DNA of 64,000 nucleotides from Candidatus Colwellia aromaticivorans (GTDB lineage: Bacteria; Pseudomonadota; Gammaproteobacteria; Enterobacterales; Alteromonadaceae). The translations under genes were made by a program, and so were the position numbers. Under the pieces are notes generated by a model that saw only the letters and a list, made by a program, of their open reading frames with translations, made no database searches and was not told where the DNA came from. Shown piece by piece: positions 1-11,225 of this stretch. The stretch's first letter is position 1, and each line of letters opens with the position of its first letter. The DNA lies in assembly GCF_003333305.1 (NCBI RefSeq), contig NZ_QOLD01000054.1:1-64000 (forward strand). Reading direction: 5' to 3'.

Positions 1-289
1 AGCAGTGGGTCTACTGATGAGTTGTTATTTTAAGCACTGATCATCATAAAAGAACAATCGGGTGAATACGTTCTTATCGGCAATTTATTCTGCGGCAAAT
101 AACAGCGGGTTCACTCCGGCAGCAACACAAGCAGACATTAGTTAATAAGCGCCATTCAATACTTCAGATTAGATTTTGTACCAACGCCTCAAACAAGAAC
201 CTATAATAGTTAGGTATAGTGTAACTAAAAGGTACACTCATTTTCTTTAGGATGGTTACCAGATATTTTTATTCAGACTCAATAATTGA
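1..289. other. No gene recognised
   Basis: AT-rich stretch at the window edge. Neither strand holds an open frame that reads like a conserved protein. A short minus-strand frame around 70-140 reads protein-like but is broken by stops and matches nothing I recognise. Confidence 0.3.
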
Positions 290-508
290 CTAAGCGACAT
301 TGACGATGGGCAAAATACGATCGCCTATTTTATCTAAAATTTGAATTTCACCTACGCATACAGCAATAATTGATTTACCTTCTTTAAACCCTTCAGCTAT
401 GACTACTCTTCCTTGCTCATTGCTTGGTATTAATTTCACTTCGTGTAGTAATTCAAGTGATTCCTCTTGATAATAAATGATAGTGACTTGGGTTAAATTT
501 TGCAGCAT
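290..508 (-). CDS. Small TIGR02922/DUF2375-like protein
   Basis: A 72-residue protein with no signal peptide or membrane segment. Its look (MLQNLTQVTIIYYQEES at the start, then a short beta-rich body with GRVVIAEGF and KSIIAVCVG) recalls the small TIGR02922/DUF2375 family that I associate with Colwellia and related marine genera; the assignment is from memory. The start is supported by an AAGG ribosome-binding site about 8 bases upstream on the minus strand. It stands alone, with no operon partner. The function of the family is unknown. Confidence 0.65.
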   Translation of the reverse strand: MLQNLTQVTIIYYQEESLELLHEVKLIPSNEQGRVVIAEGFKEGKSIIAVCVGEIQILDKIGDRILPIVNVA

Positions 509-914
509 GTTGGACCTTTTTATTATTGTTCTGCATCCATGCTGTGGTTACATATAGTACCTTATAAATAAAATACACCCTAAAGTAAAGGCTTTTTTGT
601 TCGATAAATATACGGATATTAAAATGCCGTAGAAAATAACTTTCAGCTCATGACAAAAAAAATCACACTGCGTACATTGCCCTATCAAGATAAAACATTG
701 ATTTTGATAAGATTATATATGGCAAAGAATTTGAAGCTAATGTCTGCAATGCGCAAAAAGACCTTTCAAAATATTTGGCTAAATTTTGCACCGATTAATT
801 TCTAGAATGAAATTTAGATTAGTTTTTGTATTGATAATATCCCAAAATGATGTGTGGTTTACCGTGCCCTTCTTTTTGATTTTTTACTTATATATCAAAG
901 TTCCGTTCCCTAAG

Positions 915-1230
915 TTATTCACAGACTCCATCTATACTGGAAAACATAGAACCAGCAGGAATATCTATTGCCCTTATGTATAAAGCACTATCTTTAATCT
1001 CCTTGTCTAAGATATAAGCTTCTATATTATCAAGATTAGTAACAGTCGTAATAGCTTAGTGTGGTACTAACCTAGGATTGTCTATTGCAATAAACTCCAT
1101 AACAGAAAGGTGCGGAAAAGCCGGATCTAAATTTTGAATTTGTGTATATTTACTTTGCCATAATAAATGAAGTTTTTTACTATTACATCTAATAAGTAAT
1201 TCATTAGAAAATATATGGCAAAAACTTTAA
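915..1230 (-). pseudogene. Remnant of an unrecognised gene
   Basis: The minus strand carries a frame of about 100 codons with good protein-like composition (pieces such as LLWQSKYTQIQNLDPAFPHL and LDKEIKDSALYIRAIDIP) broken by one in-frame TAA. It has no plausible start codon or ribosome-binding site. I do not recognise the family. It may be a decayed gene; chance cannot be excluded. The rest of the 509-1464 gap is AT-rich and shows no convincing gene. Confidence 0.3.
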
Positions 1231-1464
1231 AGTTATTGGCCGATTGAACGCCAAAATAAATAAGTAGAACAATCTTAACTAGCGGTGAAATTTTATCCTT
1301 TTATCACTACTTTTTACTAAAAAACACTAACCATATACTACTCAATCAAAGAAAATTTCGGCTAAAAAACTCTCACTTTATTACCTCAAATAACAAAATA
1401 TCAGTTAAATTAATTGCTCGATAATATTACAATAACCCCATAATTAACTATTGGAAATTGTTAT

Positions 1465-1932
1465 ATGAGCACATTTCAAATCATTGTTGGTAGCATGCTA
1501 GGTGGAACAGAATATGTTGCTGAAGCCTGTGAAGAACAACTAAACATACTTGATCATCAGGTAAATTTACATTTAAAACCAGACTTCACATCGATCCTTA
1601 AAAACACATTTGCTCAAAATACCACCAAAAAACAGGTTTGGTTAATATGTACGTCAACTCATGGTGCTGGTGACTTCCCTGACAATATTCAAGCTTTTGT
1701 AACTGATCTTAAAAATTGTGAACAAGATCTATCCTCAGTTAGCTTTATGATCATAGCGATCGGAGATTCTAGTTATGATACTTTTTGCAAAGCTGGCGTA
1801 GAATTAGATAAGACTTTAAAAACAAAAGGTTGTAAAGAGTTAATAGCGATCAATATGCTAGATATGAGTGAAGATATCGATCCAGAATTACTTGCCCAAA
1901 ACTGGTTAAAACAAAATATAGATCTTTTATAG
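1465..1932 (+). CDS. mioC: MioC-type flavodoxin
   Basis: A 155-residue single-domain flavodoxin. The N-terminal FMN-phosphate loop is visible at residues 9-16 (GSMLGGTE). A second FMN loop, CTSTHGAGDFPDN, lies near residues 62-74, and a third, IGDSSYDTFC, near residue 98. The family carries FMN and in E. coli supports biotin synthase in vitro. Its place directly beside the origin and mnmG matches mioC of enterobacteria and vibrios. It reads away from a 500-base AT-rich gap, towards oriC. The gene is rich in GATC sites, like the adjoining origin. Confidence 0.9.
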   Translation: MSTFQIIVGSMLGGTEYVAEACEEQLNILDHQVNLHLKPDFTSILKNTFAQNTTKKQVWLICTSTHGAGDFPDNIQAFVTDLKNCEQDLSSVSFMIIAIGDSSYDTFCKAGVELDKTLKTKGCKELIAINMLDMSEDIDPELLAQNWLKQNIDLL

Positions 1933-2398
1933 TGATCTTACTCATAACTTATTCACAATATAGATCACATATTAAAGCCATTGTGGATACTTTAGTGAAT
2001 AAGCTATTAATTTAACTTTATTATTCAGTGGTTAACTTTTAAATTAAATGTCCCTGTGTATAACTAGGTGTTTTGATCAAAGCTTATTTGCTACTTGATC
2101 AAGTATTGATCACAGACTTATCATTCAGGTAACTCTATATAAAATATACTTAAAAATGGCTTACACACAGAAATATCATTCCTTAATAAGTAATAGTAAT
2201 AAGATCTTTATAAAGATCTTATAATATATTAGAGAGATCGGTGTCTGATCTTTTTAATCATTTGATCGTTTCCCTCAAGCCAAAAAAGCGCTAAAATATG
2301 TCTCCTGATTTTTCGAATTACTTTTTTTGATGAAAATAATTTCATCAAGCTGAGTTATTTATTTTTTATTAAAAACGTAACCCTGAAGGTTTAGATTT
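1933..2398. other. Probable chromosomal replication origin oriC
   Basis: This gene-free AT-rich stretch between mioC and mnmG is where gammaproteobacterial oriC lies. It has good DnaA boxes: TTATTCACA at 1949-1957 on the plus strand and TGTGTATAA at 2055-2063 (TTATACACA on the minus strand). Weaker ones are TGTGGATAC at 1982-1990 and TTACACACA at 2161-2169. I count eleven GATC Dam sites between 1921 and 2267. The stretch 2100-2111 is one base off an IHF-type motif. Three GATCTTT-type repeats near the mnmG end resemble the unwinding element of E. coli, and the overall order (boxes towards mioC, AT-rich repeats towards mnmG) is the same. Confidence 0.85.
2203..2259 (+). repeat. Three 13-mer-like repeats (probable DNA unwinding element)
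   Basis: GATCTTTATAAAG (2203), GATCTTATAATAT (2215) and GATCTTTTTAATC (2247) are three same-strand AT-rich 13-mers. Each begins GATCTT, like the L, M and R 13-mers of E. coli oriC. They lie on the mnmG side of the DnaA boxes, as expected for the site of first strand opening. Confidence 0.75.
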
Positions 2399-4288
2399 AT
2401 GTGGTATCAAGAGTTTTATGATGTAATCGTTGTTGGTGGTGGTCATGCTGGCACCGAGGCCGCACTTGCCTCTGCACGAATGGGTTGCAAAACTTTGCTG
2501 TTGACTCACAACATCGATACGTTAGGACAAATGTCTTGTAATCCTGCCATTGGTGGTATTGGTAAGGGTCATTTAGTAAAAGAAATTGATGCCTTAGGTG
2601 GTTTAATGGCTACTGCCATTGATCATAGCGCTATTCAATTTAGAACATTGAATGCTAGCAAAGGCCCTGCCGTACGAGCTACACGTGCCCAAGCAGACAG
2701 AGCGCTGTATAGATCTTTCGTTCGAAAAAGCTTGGAAAATCAAGAGAATTTAACTATTTTTCAGCAACCTTGTGATGATCTGATCTTAGAAAATGATCGT
2801 GTTGTTGGTGTCTCTACTCAAATGGGACTAAAATTTAAAAGTAAAACGGTAGTGCTAACCGTAGGAACTTTCCTTTCTGGCCTAATACATATTGGTTTAA
2901 ACAATTATCAAGGTGGCCGAGCAGGTGATCCTGCTAGCATGAATTTAGCCGCTAAAATGCGTGATATGCCATTTAGAATGGATCGTTTAAAAACAGGTAC
3001 GCCACCTCGTTTAGATGCGAGATCGTTAGATTTTTCAGTAATGGAAGAACAACCCGGTGATACACCCCGACCTGTATTTTCATTTATGGGATCACGAAAG
3101 GATCATCCTGAGCAAATTTCGTGTTATATCACGCATACTAACGAACAAACTCATCAACATATTCGAGATGGTCTTGATCGTTCACCGATGTATACAGGTG
3201 TCATTGAAGGAATAGGCCCACGATACTGCCCTTCTATTGAAGATAAAATCACTCGTTTTGCTGATAAAAACTCTCACCAAATATTTGTTGAACCAGAAGG
3301 TTTAACTACTCACGAAATTTATCCTAATGGTATTTCTACGAGTCTACCTTTCGACGTACAAATGAATTTAGTGCGTTCAATTAAAGGTTTTGAAAATGCC
3401 TTTATAACTCGTCCTGGTTATGCAATTGAATATGATTATTTTGATCCCCGTGATTTAAAACAATCGCTAGAAAGTAAATTTATTGAAAATCTATATTTTG
3501 CGGGACAAATTAACGGTACTACGGGTTATGAAGAAGCCGGTGCCCAAGGACTTATTGCAGCAACTAATGCGGCTAATCGTGTTAAGGGTAAAGATGAGTT
3601 TACTTTAGGACGTGATCAAGCCTATATGGGTGTGCTTATTGATGATCTATCTACATTAGGTACTAAAGAACCCTACCGAATGTTTACATCACGTGCCGAG
3701 TATCGTTTATTACTACGTGAAGACAATGCTGATATTCGTTTAACTGAAAAAGGACGATCAGTGGGTTTAGTTGATGATCTACGTTGGCAGCGTTTTAATG
3801 AAAAAATGGAAAATATTGAATTAGAACGTCAACGATTAAAAGATACTTGGGTGCAAAAAGACCATGCTTGTGTTGAACAAGTAAATAAATTACTTAAAAG
3901 CCCAATGAGCAAAGAAGCAAGTCTTGAAGATCTTATTCGTCGACCTGAAGTGCGTTATGAAGATTTGATGAAAATTGAAGGACTAGGACCTGAAATTGCT
4001 GATAAGCAAGCTTCAGAACAAATTGAGATTCAAACAAAATATGCCGGTTATATTGATAGACAGCTTGATGAAATAGCGAAGAAAAATCGTAATGAAAACA
4101 CTTTGATTCCACTGGAATTTGATTATCATCAAATATCGGGTCTTTCTAATGAAGTGGTTGCTAAGTTAAAAGATGCACGACCAGAAACTATTGGTAAAGC
4201 TTCTCGAATTTCTGGTATTACTCCTGCTGCAATTTCGTTATTATTGGTTTACTTAAAAAAACATGGTTTACTAAGCAAAATAGCTTAG
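2399..4288 (+). CDS. mnmG: tRNA uridine 5-carboxymethylaminomethyl modification enzyme MnmG
   Basis: A 629-residue FAD protein of full family length. With MnmE it installs the cmnm5 group on U34 of tRNAs reading split codon boxes. The FAD-binding Rossmann motif [12 protein letters not shown] sits at residues 11-22. The characteristic block [13 protein letters not shown] lies near residue 47, and the C-terminal helical region involved in MnmE and tRNA contact is intact. It is the first gene beyond oriC and probably starts an mnmG-rsmG-parA-parB transcription unit with 20-35-base gaps. The ATG at 2399 fits the E. coli N-terminus. Confidence 0.97.
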   Translation: MWYQEFYDVIVVGGGHAGTEAALASARMGCKTLLLTHNIDTLGQMSCNPAIGGIGKGHLVKEIDALGGLMATAIDHSAIQFRTLNASKGPAVRATRAQADRALYRSFVRKSLENQENLTIFQQPCDDLILENDRVVGVSTQMGLKFKSKTVVLTVGTFLSGLIHIGLNNYQGGRAGDPASMNLAAKMRDMPFRMDRLKTGTPPRLDARSLDFSVMEEQPGDTPRPVFSFMGSRKDHPEQISCYITHTNEQTHQHIRDGLDRSPMYTGVIEGIGPRYCPSIEDKITRFADKNSHQIFVEPEGLTTHEIYPNGISTSLPFDVQMNLVRSIKGFENAFITRPGYAIEYDYFDPRDLKQSLESKFIENLYFAGQINGTTGYEEAGAQGLIAATNAANRVKGKDEFTLGRDQAYMGVLIDDLSTLGTKEPYRMFTSRAEYRLLLREDNADIRLTEKGRSVGLVDDLRWQRFNEKMENIELERQRLKDTWVQKDHACVEQVNKLLKSPMSKEASLEDLIRRPEVRYEDLMKIEGLGPEIADKQASEQIEIQTKYAGYIDRQLDEIAKKNRNENTLIPLEFDYHQISGLSNEVVAKLKDARPETIGKASRISGITPAAISLLLVYLKKHGLLSKIA

Positions 4289-4321
4289 TAAGTTCAGTCA
4301 GTATTAATAAAGCAATAAAAA

Positions 4322-4957
4322 ATGACTCTAACAACGGATTTAAAAGCATTACTTGCGAAAACAACATTACAAGTATCTGAACAACAGGTGCAATTACTTA
4401 TTCAATATGTAGAGCTTTTACATAAATGGAATAAAGCGTATAACTTAACGTCTGTTCGTGATCCACAGCAAATGCTTGTTAAGCATATTATGGACAGCTT
4501 AATGGTAGGCGAAGTATTACAAGGTGAAAACTTTATAGATGTAGGTACTGGCCCTGGTTTACCGGGTATTCCACTGGCTATTTTATATCCAGAACGAAAT
4601 TTTGTACTATTAGACAGTTTAGGAAAACGTATTACTTTTCTGAGACAAGTAGTATTTCAATTAAAATTAACTAATGTTCAGCCAATAAAAGCACGCATAG
4701 AAGAATACATTGTTGAAACGCCTTTTGATGGGGTGTTAAGTAGAGCCTTTTCTTCACTTAATGACATGGTTAGTTGGTGCTCACATTTAATTACTATTGA
4801 GCATGGACAGTTCTTCGCATTAAAAGGACAATACCCAAAGGATGAATTAGCACAATTGCCTGACAATATAAAATTAGTGTCTACTCATAAAATAACTGTT
4901 CCTGAGCTTGTTGGTGAACGACATGTTATTGTATTAAAAAAATGTATTGAAAAATAA
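4322..4957 (+). CDS. rsmG: 16S rRNA (guanine-527-N7) methyltransferase RsmG
   Basis: A 211-residue class I SAM-dependent methyltransferase, close to the 207 of E. coli. The SAM loop [16 protein letters not shown] is at residues 71-86, and [12 protein letters not shown] follows as the acidic-loop strand. The substrate is G527 of 16S rRNA in the 530 loop; loss of the enzyme gives low-level streptomycin resistance in other bacteria. It lies 33 bases after mnmG and 19 bases before parA, the usual origin-proximal order. Confidence 0.96.
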   Translation: MTLTTDLKALLAKTTLQVSEQQVQLLIQYVELLHKWNKAYNLTSVRDPQQMLVKHIMDSLMVGEVLQGENFIDVGTGPGLPGIPLAILYPERNFVLLDSLGKRITFLRQVVFQLKLTNVQPIKARIEEYIVETPFDGVLSRAFSSLNDMVSWCSHLITIEHGQFFALKGQYPKDELAQLPDNIKLVSTHKITVPELVGERHVIVLKKCIEK

Positions 4958-4976
4958 ATTTTAAAAAGAGGCGTTT

Positions 4977-5813
4977 GTGGGAAAAATAATTGCAGTTGCA
5001 AATCAAAAAGGTGGGGTTGGAAAAACCACTACCGCGGTTAATTTAGCCGCCTCTTTAGCCGCAACTAAGCGCAAAATATTATTAATAGACCTCGATCCGC
5101 AAGGTAACGCCACTATGGCAAGTGGTATTGATAAATATGAAGTACCAGCCACCTGCTATGAACTATTAATTGAAGAACAATCAGTAGAACAAGTCGTTCA
5201 AACAGAAACCTCCGGTCTTTATGATCTTATTGCTGCTAATGCAGATGTTACTGCGGCTGAAATTAAGTTGATGGAAGTATACGCACGTGAGCAAAGACTA
5301 AAAACAGCATTAGCACCCGTAAAAGACTATTATGAATTTATCATTATTGACTGCCCTCCTTCATTAAATATGCTTACCGTAAATGCTATGACCGCAGCAG
5401 ATTCTGTGCTTGTACCTATGCAGTGTGAATATTATGCTTTGGAAGGTTTAACTGCTTTAATGGATACTATTTCTAAATTAACCACTGTAGTTAATAGCGA
5501 TCTTCATATAGAAGGTATTTTACGTACCATGTATGATCCTCGTAACCGTTTAGCTAATGATGTTTCAGAGCAATTAAAACGTCATTTTGGTGATAAAGTA
5601 TATCGCAGTGTTATTCCTCGCAATGTTCGTTTAGCTGAAGCACCTAGTTTCGGCTCACCTGCTATGTATTATGATAAATCTTCAACAGGCGCTAAAGCTT
5701 ATTTAGCATTAGCGGGAGAAGTGTTACGTAAAAATAGCCCAGTTAAAAATACAAAAATAGCGTCATCTTCATCAGAGAGTGAAGCTTCTGCAATTGAAAA
5801 GTCAGCTGAATAA
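4977..5813 (+). CDS. parA: Chromosome-partitioning ATPase ParA (Soj)
   Basis: A 278-residue ParA/MinD-type ATPase. The deviant Walker A motif KGGVGKTTTA starts at residue 11, the Walker A' strand LLIDLDPQGNAT is near residue 35 and the Walker B-like IIIDCPPSLN near residue 122. Length and absence of an N-terminal HTH mark it as the chromosomal type. It begins with GTG, preceded by an AAAGAGG ribosome-binding site. It probably drives segregation of the origin region together with ParB, encoded 14 bases downstream. The Ser-rich C-terminal tail (residues 255-278) is not conserved in the family. Confidence 0.96.
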   Translation: MGKIIAVANQKGGVGKTTTAVNLAASLAATKRKILLIDLDPQGNATMASGIDKYEVPATCYELLIEEQSVEQVVQTETSGLYDLIAANADVTAAEIKLMEVYAREQRLKTALAPVKDYYEFIIIDCPPSLNMLTVNAMTAADSVLVPMQCEYYALEGLTALMDTISKLTTVVNSDLHIEGILRTMYDPRNRLANDVSEQLKRHFGDKVYRSVIPRNVRLAEAPSFGSPAMYYDKSSTGAKAYLALAGEVLRKNSPVKNTKIASSSSESEASAIEKSAE

Positions 5814-5827
5814 ATTCAAGGAATATT

Positions 5828-6721
5828 ATGAGCACAGCAAAACGACGCGGATTAGGCAGAGGTCTTGACGCTTTACTTACTCCCCAAATAAAAGCGCCTG
5901 TTCTAGATGGTGAAAAAGAAAGTGGTGAATATACACCAAAGGATGGGGATTTAAGAAAAATAGCAATAGATAAATTATCACCAGGAAAATATCAGCCGCG
6001 TAAAGATATGTCAGATACCGCGTTAGAAGAACTATCACTATCTATTCAATCTCAAGGTATTATTCAACCGATTGTTGTTAGACTATTAGATGAAGTAAAA
6101 GGCGAGTATGAGATTATTGCTGGTGAACGTCGTTGGCGTGCAGCTCAATTGGCTCAATTAACAGAAGTTCCTTGTATAATTAAAGACGTACCTGATGAGT
6201 CAGCGGTTGCGATTGCTTTAATTGAGAATATTCAACGGGAAGATCTTAATGCAATGGAAGAAGCTATTGCGTTAGAACGTTTACTAACTGAATTTGATTT
6301 AACACATCAAGAGGTTGCTATTGCGGTAGGTAAATCTCGTACTACCGTTACAAATTTATTACGTTTAAATAATCTAAATGATGAAGTTAAAACCTTTTTG
6401 GAAAATGGCGACATTGAAATGGGTCATGCGCGTGCATTATTAGCACTTGATGATGATTTGCAAGCTGAAGCGGCAAGAACAGTAGCAACAAAAGAATTTA
6501 CGGTGAGAGAAACAGAAGCTTTAATTAAAAAAATTCAAAACCCAAGTGAAGAAAACCCAGTAAAAGAGAAAGATCAAAGTAGTGTTGCTATTGAGCAAAA
6601 CCTCGCTGATAAATTAGGGCTCAAAGTTACTGTCAATCATAATAAAAAAGGTAAAGGTAAATTAGTAATCTCTTATACTAATTTAGCTGAGTTGGAAGGT
6701 TTACTCACAAAAATTAATTAG
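5828..6721 (+). CDS. parB: Chromosome-partitioning protein ParB (Spo0J)
   Basis: A 297-residue ParB. The N-terminus MSTAKRRGLGRGLDALL is the ParA-contacting tail. The CTP-binding ParB/Srx fold includes GERRWRAAQLA from residue 99, and the central HTH (QEVAIAVGKSRTTVTNLLRL) recognises parS. The C-terminal dimerisation domain follows a charged linker. It is co-directional with parA, 14 bases apart. I saw no good 16-bp parS palindrome (TGTTTCACGTGAAACA) within the window, so parS is probably outside or diverged. Confidence 0.96.
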   Translation: MSTAKRRGLGRGLDALLTPQIKAPVLDGEKESGEYTPKDGDLRKIAIDKLSPGKYQPRKDMSDTALEELSLSIQSQGIIQPIVVRLLDEVKGEYEIIAGERRWRAAQLAQLTEVPCIIKDVPDESAVAIALIENIQREDLNAMEEAIALERLLTEFDLTHQEVAIAVGKSRTTVTNLLRLNNLNDEVKTFLENGDIEMGHARALLALDDDLQAEAARTVATKEFTVRETEALIKKIQNPSEENPVKEKDQSSVAIEQNLADKLGLKVTVNHNKKGKGKLVISYTNLAELEGLLTKIN

Positions 6722-6799
6722 CAAACCGTTGTTTATCACTCAAGTAATCAGCCTATATATTAAATAATAATAATAAAAAAACAAAGGGTATTAACCACT

Positions 6800-8974
6800 A
6801 TGAGCAATATTGAGTGGAATGACGGAATGAGTGTTGGCGTTGAGTCAATAGATGAAGATCATAAGACACTTTTATTGTTAATTAATGAAATCAATGACGC
6901 TATTAATAATGGCAGTACTCATCTTGTAATTATCGGTATCTTTGAAAAGTTAGAAAAACATGTCAAAAAACATTTTTCTAAAGAAGAATTATTGTTAGAG
7001 CAATGTAATTATGGAGATATAGAAGAACATAAACAGCAGCACCTTGATTTTCTAAATAAAATTCATGAACTTAGAGATAAATTATTACATTCAGATACCG
7101 TTGAAGTAGCTAAAGAAGTTCATTTATTTCTATTTAATTGGCTAATGACACATATTATTATTGATGATATGTCTTATGCACAAACGGTGCATGATAATGG
7201 CCTAGCAACCACTTCAAAAACTAAAAACTCCTTTTTAAGTCAACTATTATGCAATATTGGCCAAAAAATAACGTTAAATAAACGTATTTTTTTAAGTGCT
7301 TTTGTCCCCATTATTAGCTTTATGTCACTATGTATTTTTATTTTTTGGCAAAGTTTTGTGCATTACAATAGCGCACAGCAGTTACTAGGTCTTAGTGGTG
7401 CCATTCGCAATATTAATAACCTTTCCCACAACCTGCAAATTGAGCGTGACTTATCTTCACAGTATATAAGCTCAAATTATCAGGAGAATTATACTAGGTT
7501 AACAGAGCAGAGATTTAATACAGATACAGCATTAAATAATTATGAAAAGAATTTATCTCTATTGTCACCACCATTGATTAATGATGGTATGCAGCTTTAT
7601 ATTAATGAAAGTAAAGGGTTATTGGTAAGTTTAAATGAAAAACGCCAGACTATTGATGAGCAACTTAGCAATGTTAATAATATGCAGAAATATTATCAGA
7701 GCACAATTGAAACCTTATTAAACCTTTATGATGGCATGATTTTATTAGATATTGAGGGTGATTTTTCCCGTAATATTACCGTTATATCCGTAATAATTGA
7801 TTTAAAAGAAGCTGTAAGAAAAGAGCGTGCTTTGGGTATGAATTTACTAGAAAATCAAGAGTATGATAAATATCAGTTATTTTTCCAGTTAATTGGCAAA
7901 CAAGAAGGACTATCAAGAACTTATAATAGTCTTACTAGTAATCAGAAAAATATTGAGTGGAAGCAACTTGATAGCAGTAAAGAATTTAATGTAGTTAAAC
8001 AAATTGAAGCAGATATTATTAGATCAAGCACAGACAAAACTCAGATTGAAATAAGTAGTGAACAATGGTTTAAATCCATGACAAGTAAAATAGATCTGCT
8101 TGAGCAATTAACTAAACAACTTGTTGTAAATACTGAAACTTCCATTAATGAGACAATTGATTACCAGCAACAACTTGCTTATAGCATTGCGATCATATTG
8201 CTCTTTATTATTATAATGACACTTGTTATATCTTGGTTATTAGCTAAAAGCATTATTTTCCCTATACGCCGTATAACCAAAGCAATGATTCACTTATCTC
8301 AAGGGTATAGAAATTTACGATTTACGAATCACTTTGCTCATGACGAAATAAGTAACATCATCAATGCTTATGAATATAGCCGCCGTAAGTTATTACAAGC
8401 TGATATAGCAGCAACGCTTACAACGGTAAAACTGACTATTTTTGAAGATCAAAAAGAAGATGAAAAAGAAATACCTCTCTCATTTTCCTCACTAGATAGA
8501 TTAACAGGCGTGATGAATAGACGTAAATTTAATGAATTGGCAGAACATGAATTAATGCGAGTTAAACGTTATAAACATGGACTTGCATTAATGATTATAG
8601 ATATTGATAACTTTAAAAAAGTGAATGATACTTATGGTCTTGCAACCGGTGACCGTGTATTACAAGAATTATGTCAAGTTTGTAATGCTAATGTACGAAA
8701 TACAGATATCTTTGCACGTATTGGAGGAGAAGAGTTTGTTATTCTTATGCCTGAAACCAAGATACAACAAGCTCATGCTTTAGCTGAGCGTATTTGTACA
8801 TCGGTAGAAAATCACACTGTAATCATTAATGATACTAAAATAAAATTTTCTGTCAGCGTAGGAGTTACTGCGTGGGATGAAAGTATTGGTGTTATGAGTT
8901 ATTTACTAGAAAAAGCGGAGAAGGCTGTTTATGCAGCTAAAGTTGATGGTCAAAATAGAGTTGTTATCAAGTAA
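6800..8974 (+). CDS. Diguanylate cyclase with hemerythrin, NIT-like sensor and HAMP domains
   Basis: A 724-residue multidomain signalling protein. Residues 1-135 form a bacteriohemerythrin domain with a full di-iron ligand set: H21, H58, E62, H77, H81, H118 and D123. A membrane segment (about 163-184) leads to a periplasmic region of about 270 residues. That region has two helices typical of nitrate/nitrite-sensing (NIT) domains (LQIERDLSSQYI and LKEAVRKERALGMNLL). A second membrane segment (459-482) is followed by HAMP and a C-terminal GGDEF domain with GGEEF at 642-646 and an inhibitory-site RNTD five residues before it. It should make c-di-GMP in response to oxygen or NO in the cytoplasm and a periplasmic ligand. 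It stands between parB and atpI and is probably transcribed alone. Confidence 0.88.
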   Translation: MSNIEWNDGMSVGVESIDEDHKTLLLLINEINDAINNGSTHLVIIGIFEKLEKHVKKHFSKEELLLEQCNYGDIEEHKQQHLDFLNKIHELRDKLLHSDTVEVAKEVHLFLFNWLMTHIIIDDMSYAQTVHDNGLATTSKTKNSFLSQLLCNIGQKITLNKRIFLSAFVPIISFMSLCIFIFWQSFVHYNSAQQLLGLSGAIRNINNLSHNLQIERDLSSQYISSNYQENYTRLTEQRFNTDTALNNYEKNLSLLSPPLINDGMQLYINESKGLLVSLNEKRQTIDEQLSNVNNMQKYYQSTIETLLNLYDGMILLDIEGDFSRNITVISVIIDLKEAVRKERALGMNLLENQEYDKYQLFFQLIGKQEGLSRTYNSLTSNQKNIEWKQLDSSKEFNVVKQIEADIIRSSTDKTQIEISSEQWFKSMTSKIDLLEQLTKQLVVNTETSINETIDYQQQLAYSIAIILLFIIIMTLVISWLLAKSIIFPIRRITKAMIHLSQGYRNLRFTNHFAHDEISNIINAYEYSRRKLLQADIAATLTTVKLTIFEDQKEDEKEIPLSFSSLDRLTGVMNRRKFNELAEHELMRVKRYKHGLALMIIDIDNFKKVNDTYGLATGDRVLQELCQVCNANVRNTDIFARIGGEEFVILMPETKIQQAHALAERICTSVENHTVIINDTKIKFSVSVGVTAWDESIGVMSYLLEKAEKAVYAAKVDGQNRVVIK

Positions 8975-9534
8975 TTGTCTTTAACTAAATGTACGTTTAA
9001 GCAACTCGTTGATCTGAAGTAACAGAAAACACTACCCTGTAACAGATTTTGTTCGCCTTTTTTAAAGAGAGTAAAGCGTTTAAATCGCGGCGAGTAGTAT
9101 CTAGCCTAATCATTCTAAGCAAATACTACTCAACAAATCGCTGCAAAAACAATCTCGAAAGATCAACAGCCCCTATTATAAACAAGCTATTTTTTAACTT
9201 TGTAATAGGTATGTTTATAAACTTCTAGGTTGTTTTACGATTTTTGTCTTAAATAATATTTTTTTATTCATCCGAGCTTTATACTTGAGAATGAAGTGGC
9301 TATATACTTTAGTTTAAGTAAGTTGAAGAAAGGTCTAATCCTTTAGTCGTATTTATTAAATAAATAGTAATTATTCGCAAAAAATGAGGGCTTCTCTGCC
9401 CTATTTTCTTGCAAAAACAACCACAATGGGTATACTTGCGAAAAGTTTTTACTTATAAAGTTTTTACTTTAAAAGAGCACATAGCTTACAACTTTATTCG
9501 TATGCTTTGTTTTAACTTTATGTAAGAAGTAATA
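8975..9534. other. Intergenic region before the ATP synthase operon
   Basis: No gene is visible in these 560 bases. They hold a long inverted repeat (9092-9131) and a weak AGGGC/GCCCT hairpin near 9387. AT-rich sequence from about 9400 to 9530 is the likely atp promoter area. I cannot fix -35/-10 boxes with confidence. Confidence 0.4.
9092..9131. repeat. Intergenic inverted repeat
   Basis: GAGTAGTAT (9092-9100) and ATACTACTC (9123-9131) are perfect 9-bp arms around a 22-base spacer. Weaker outer similarity continues on both sides (GCGGC before, CGCTGC after). There is no T-run, so it is more likely a small dispersed repeat than a terminator. Confidence 0.5.
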
Positions 9535-9915
9535 ATGATAAATAAACTTACTATTGCTGGTCGAAGGCTAGCATGGCAACAAAATATTTTAGCCATTAGT
9601 GTTGTTTTATTATGTTCATTACTCAGTTATTTTATTTGGGGATTAGACCATGCTAAGTCAATTTTGACTGCAGGTGTAGTAACGATAATTCCCAATATAG
9701 TTTTTGCGCTTAAAGCATTTAAGTATGCTGGAGCCAAATCGTCTAAATTAGTGGTTGAATCCTTTTTTAGCGGTGTAAAATTGAAAATGGTATTAACGGC
9801 TTTGTTATTTGTACTCGCCTTTAAATTTTTAGTACTACTGCCAATACCTTTTTTTAGCATGTTTTGTTTTGTAATGGCTTTACCATTAGTAACGCCCTTT
9901 TTTATTAAACAATAG
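9535..9915 (+). CDS. atpI: ATP synthase subunit I
   Basis: A 126-residue hydrophobic protein with four likely membrane segments. It is the usual first gene of the proteobacterial atp operon. The family (AtpI/Atp1) assists c-ring assembly and is dispensable in E. coli. It is poorly conserved in sequence, so position 58 bases before atpB is the main support. The ATG at 9535 follows a GAAG-type ribosome-binding site. Confidence 0.85.
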   Translation: MINKLTIAGRRLAWQQNILAISVVLLCSLLSYFIWGLDHAKSILTAGVVTIIPNIVFALKAFKYAGAKSSKLVVESFFSGVKLKMVLTALLFVLAFKFLVLLPIPFFSMFCFVMALPLVTPFFIKQ

Positions 9916-9949
9916 CTAATAAAATAGTAACAAAAGAATTTTATTTTAA

Positions 9950-11175
<1,226 letters not shown>

Positions 11176-11225
11176 TAAGTAAGTTACTAGAATTTTTAAC
11201 GAATAACTAATTAGGAGGTACACAA

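Noticed and set aside
786-983. A 65-codon plus-strand open frame
   Set aside because: Hydrophobic, low-complexity sequence from AT-rich DNA with no ribosome-binding site, overlapping a more coherent broken frame on the other strand.
2399-6721. Possible parS sites near parAB
   Set aside because: CACGTG cores such as the one near 5285 have flanks unlike TGTTTCACGTGAAACA, so none is supported.
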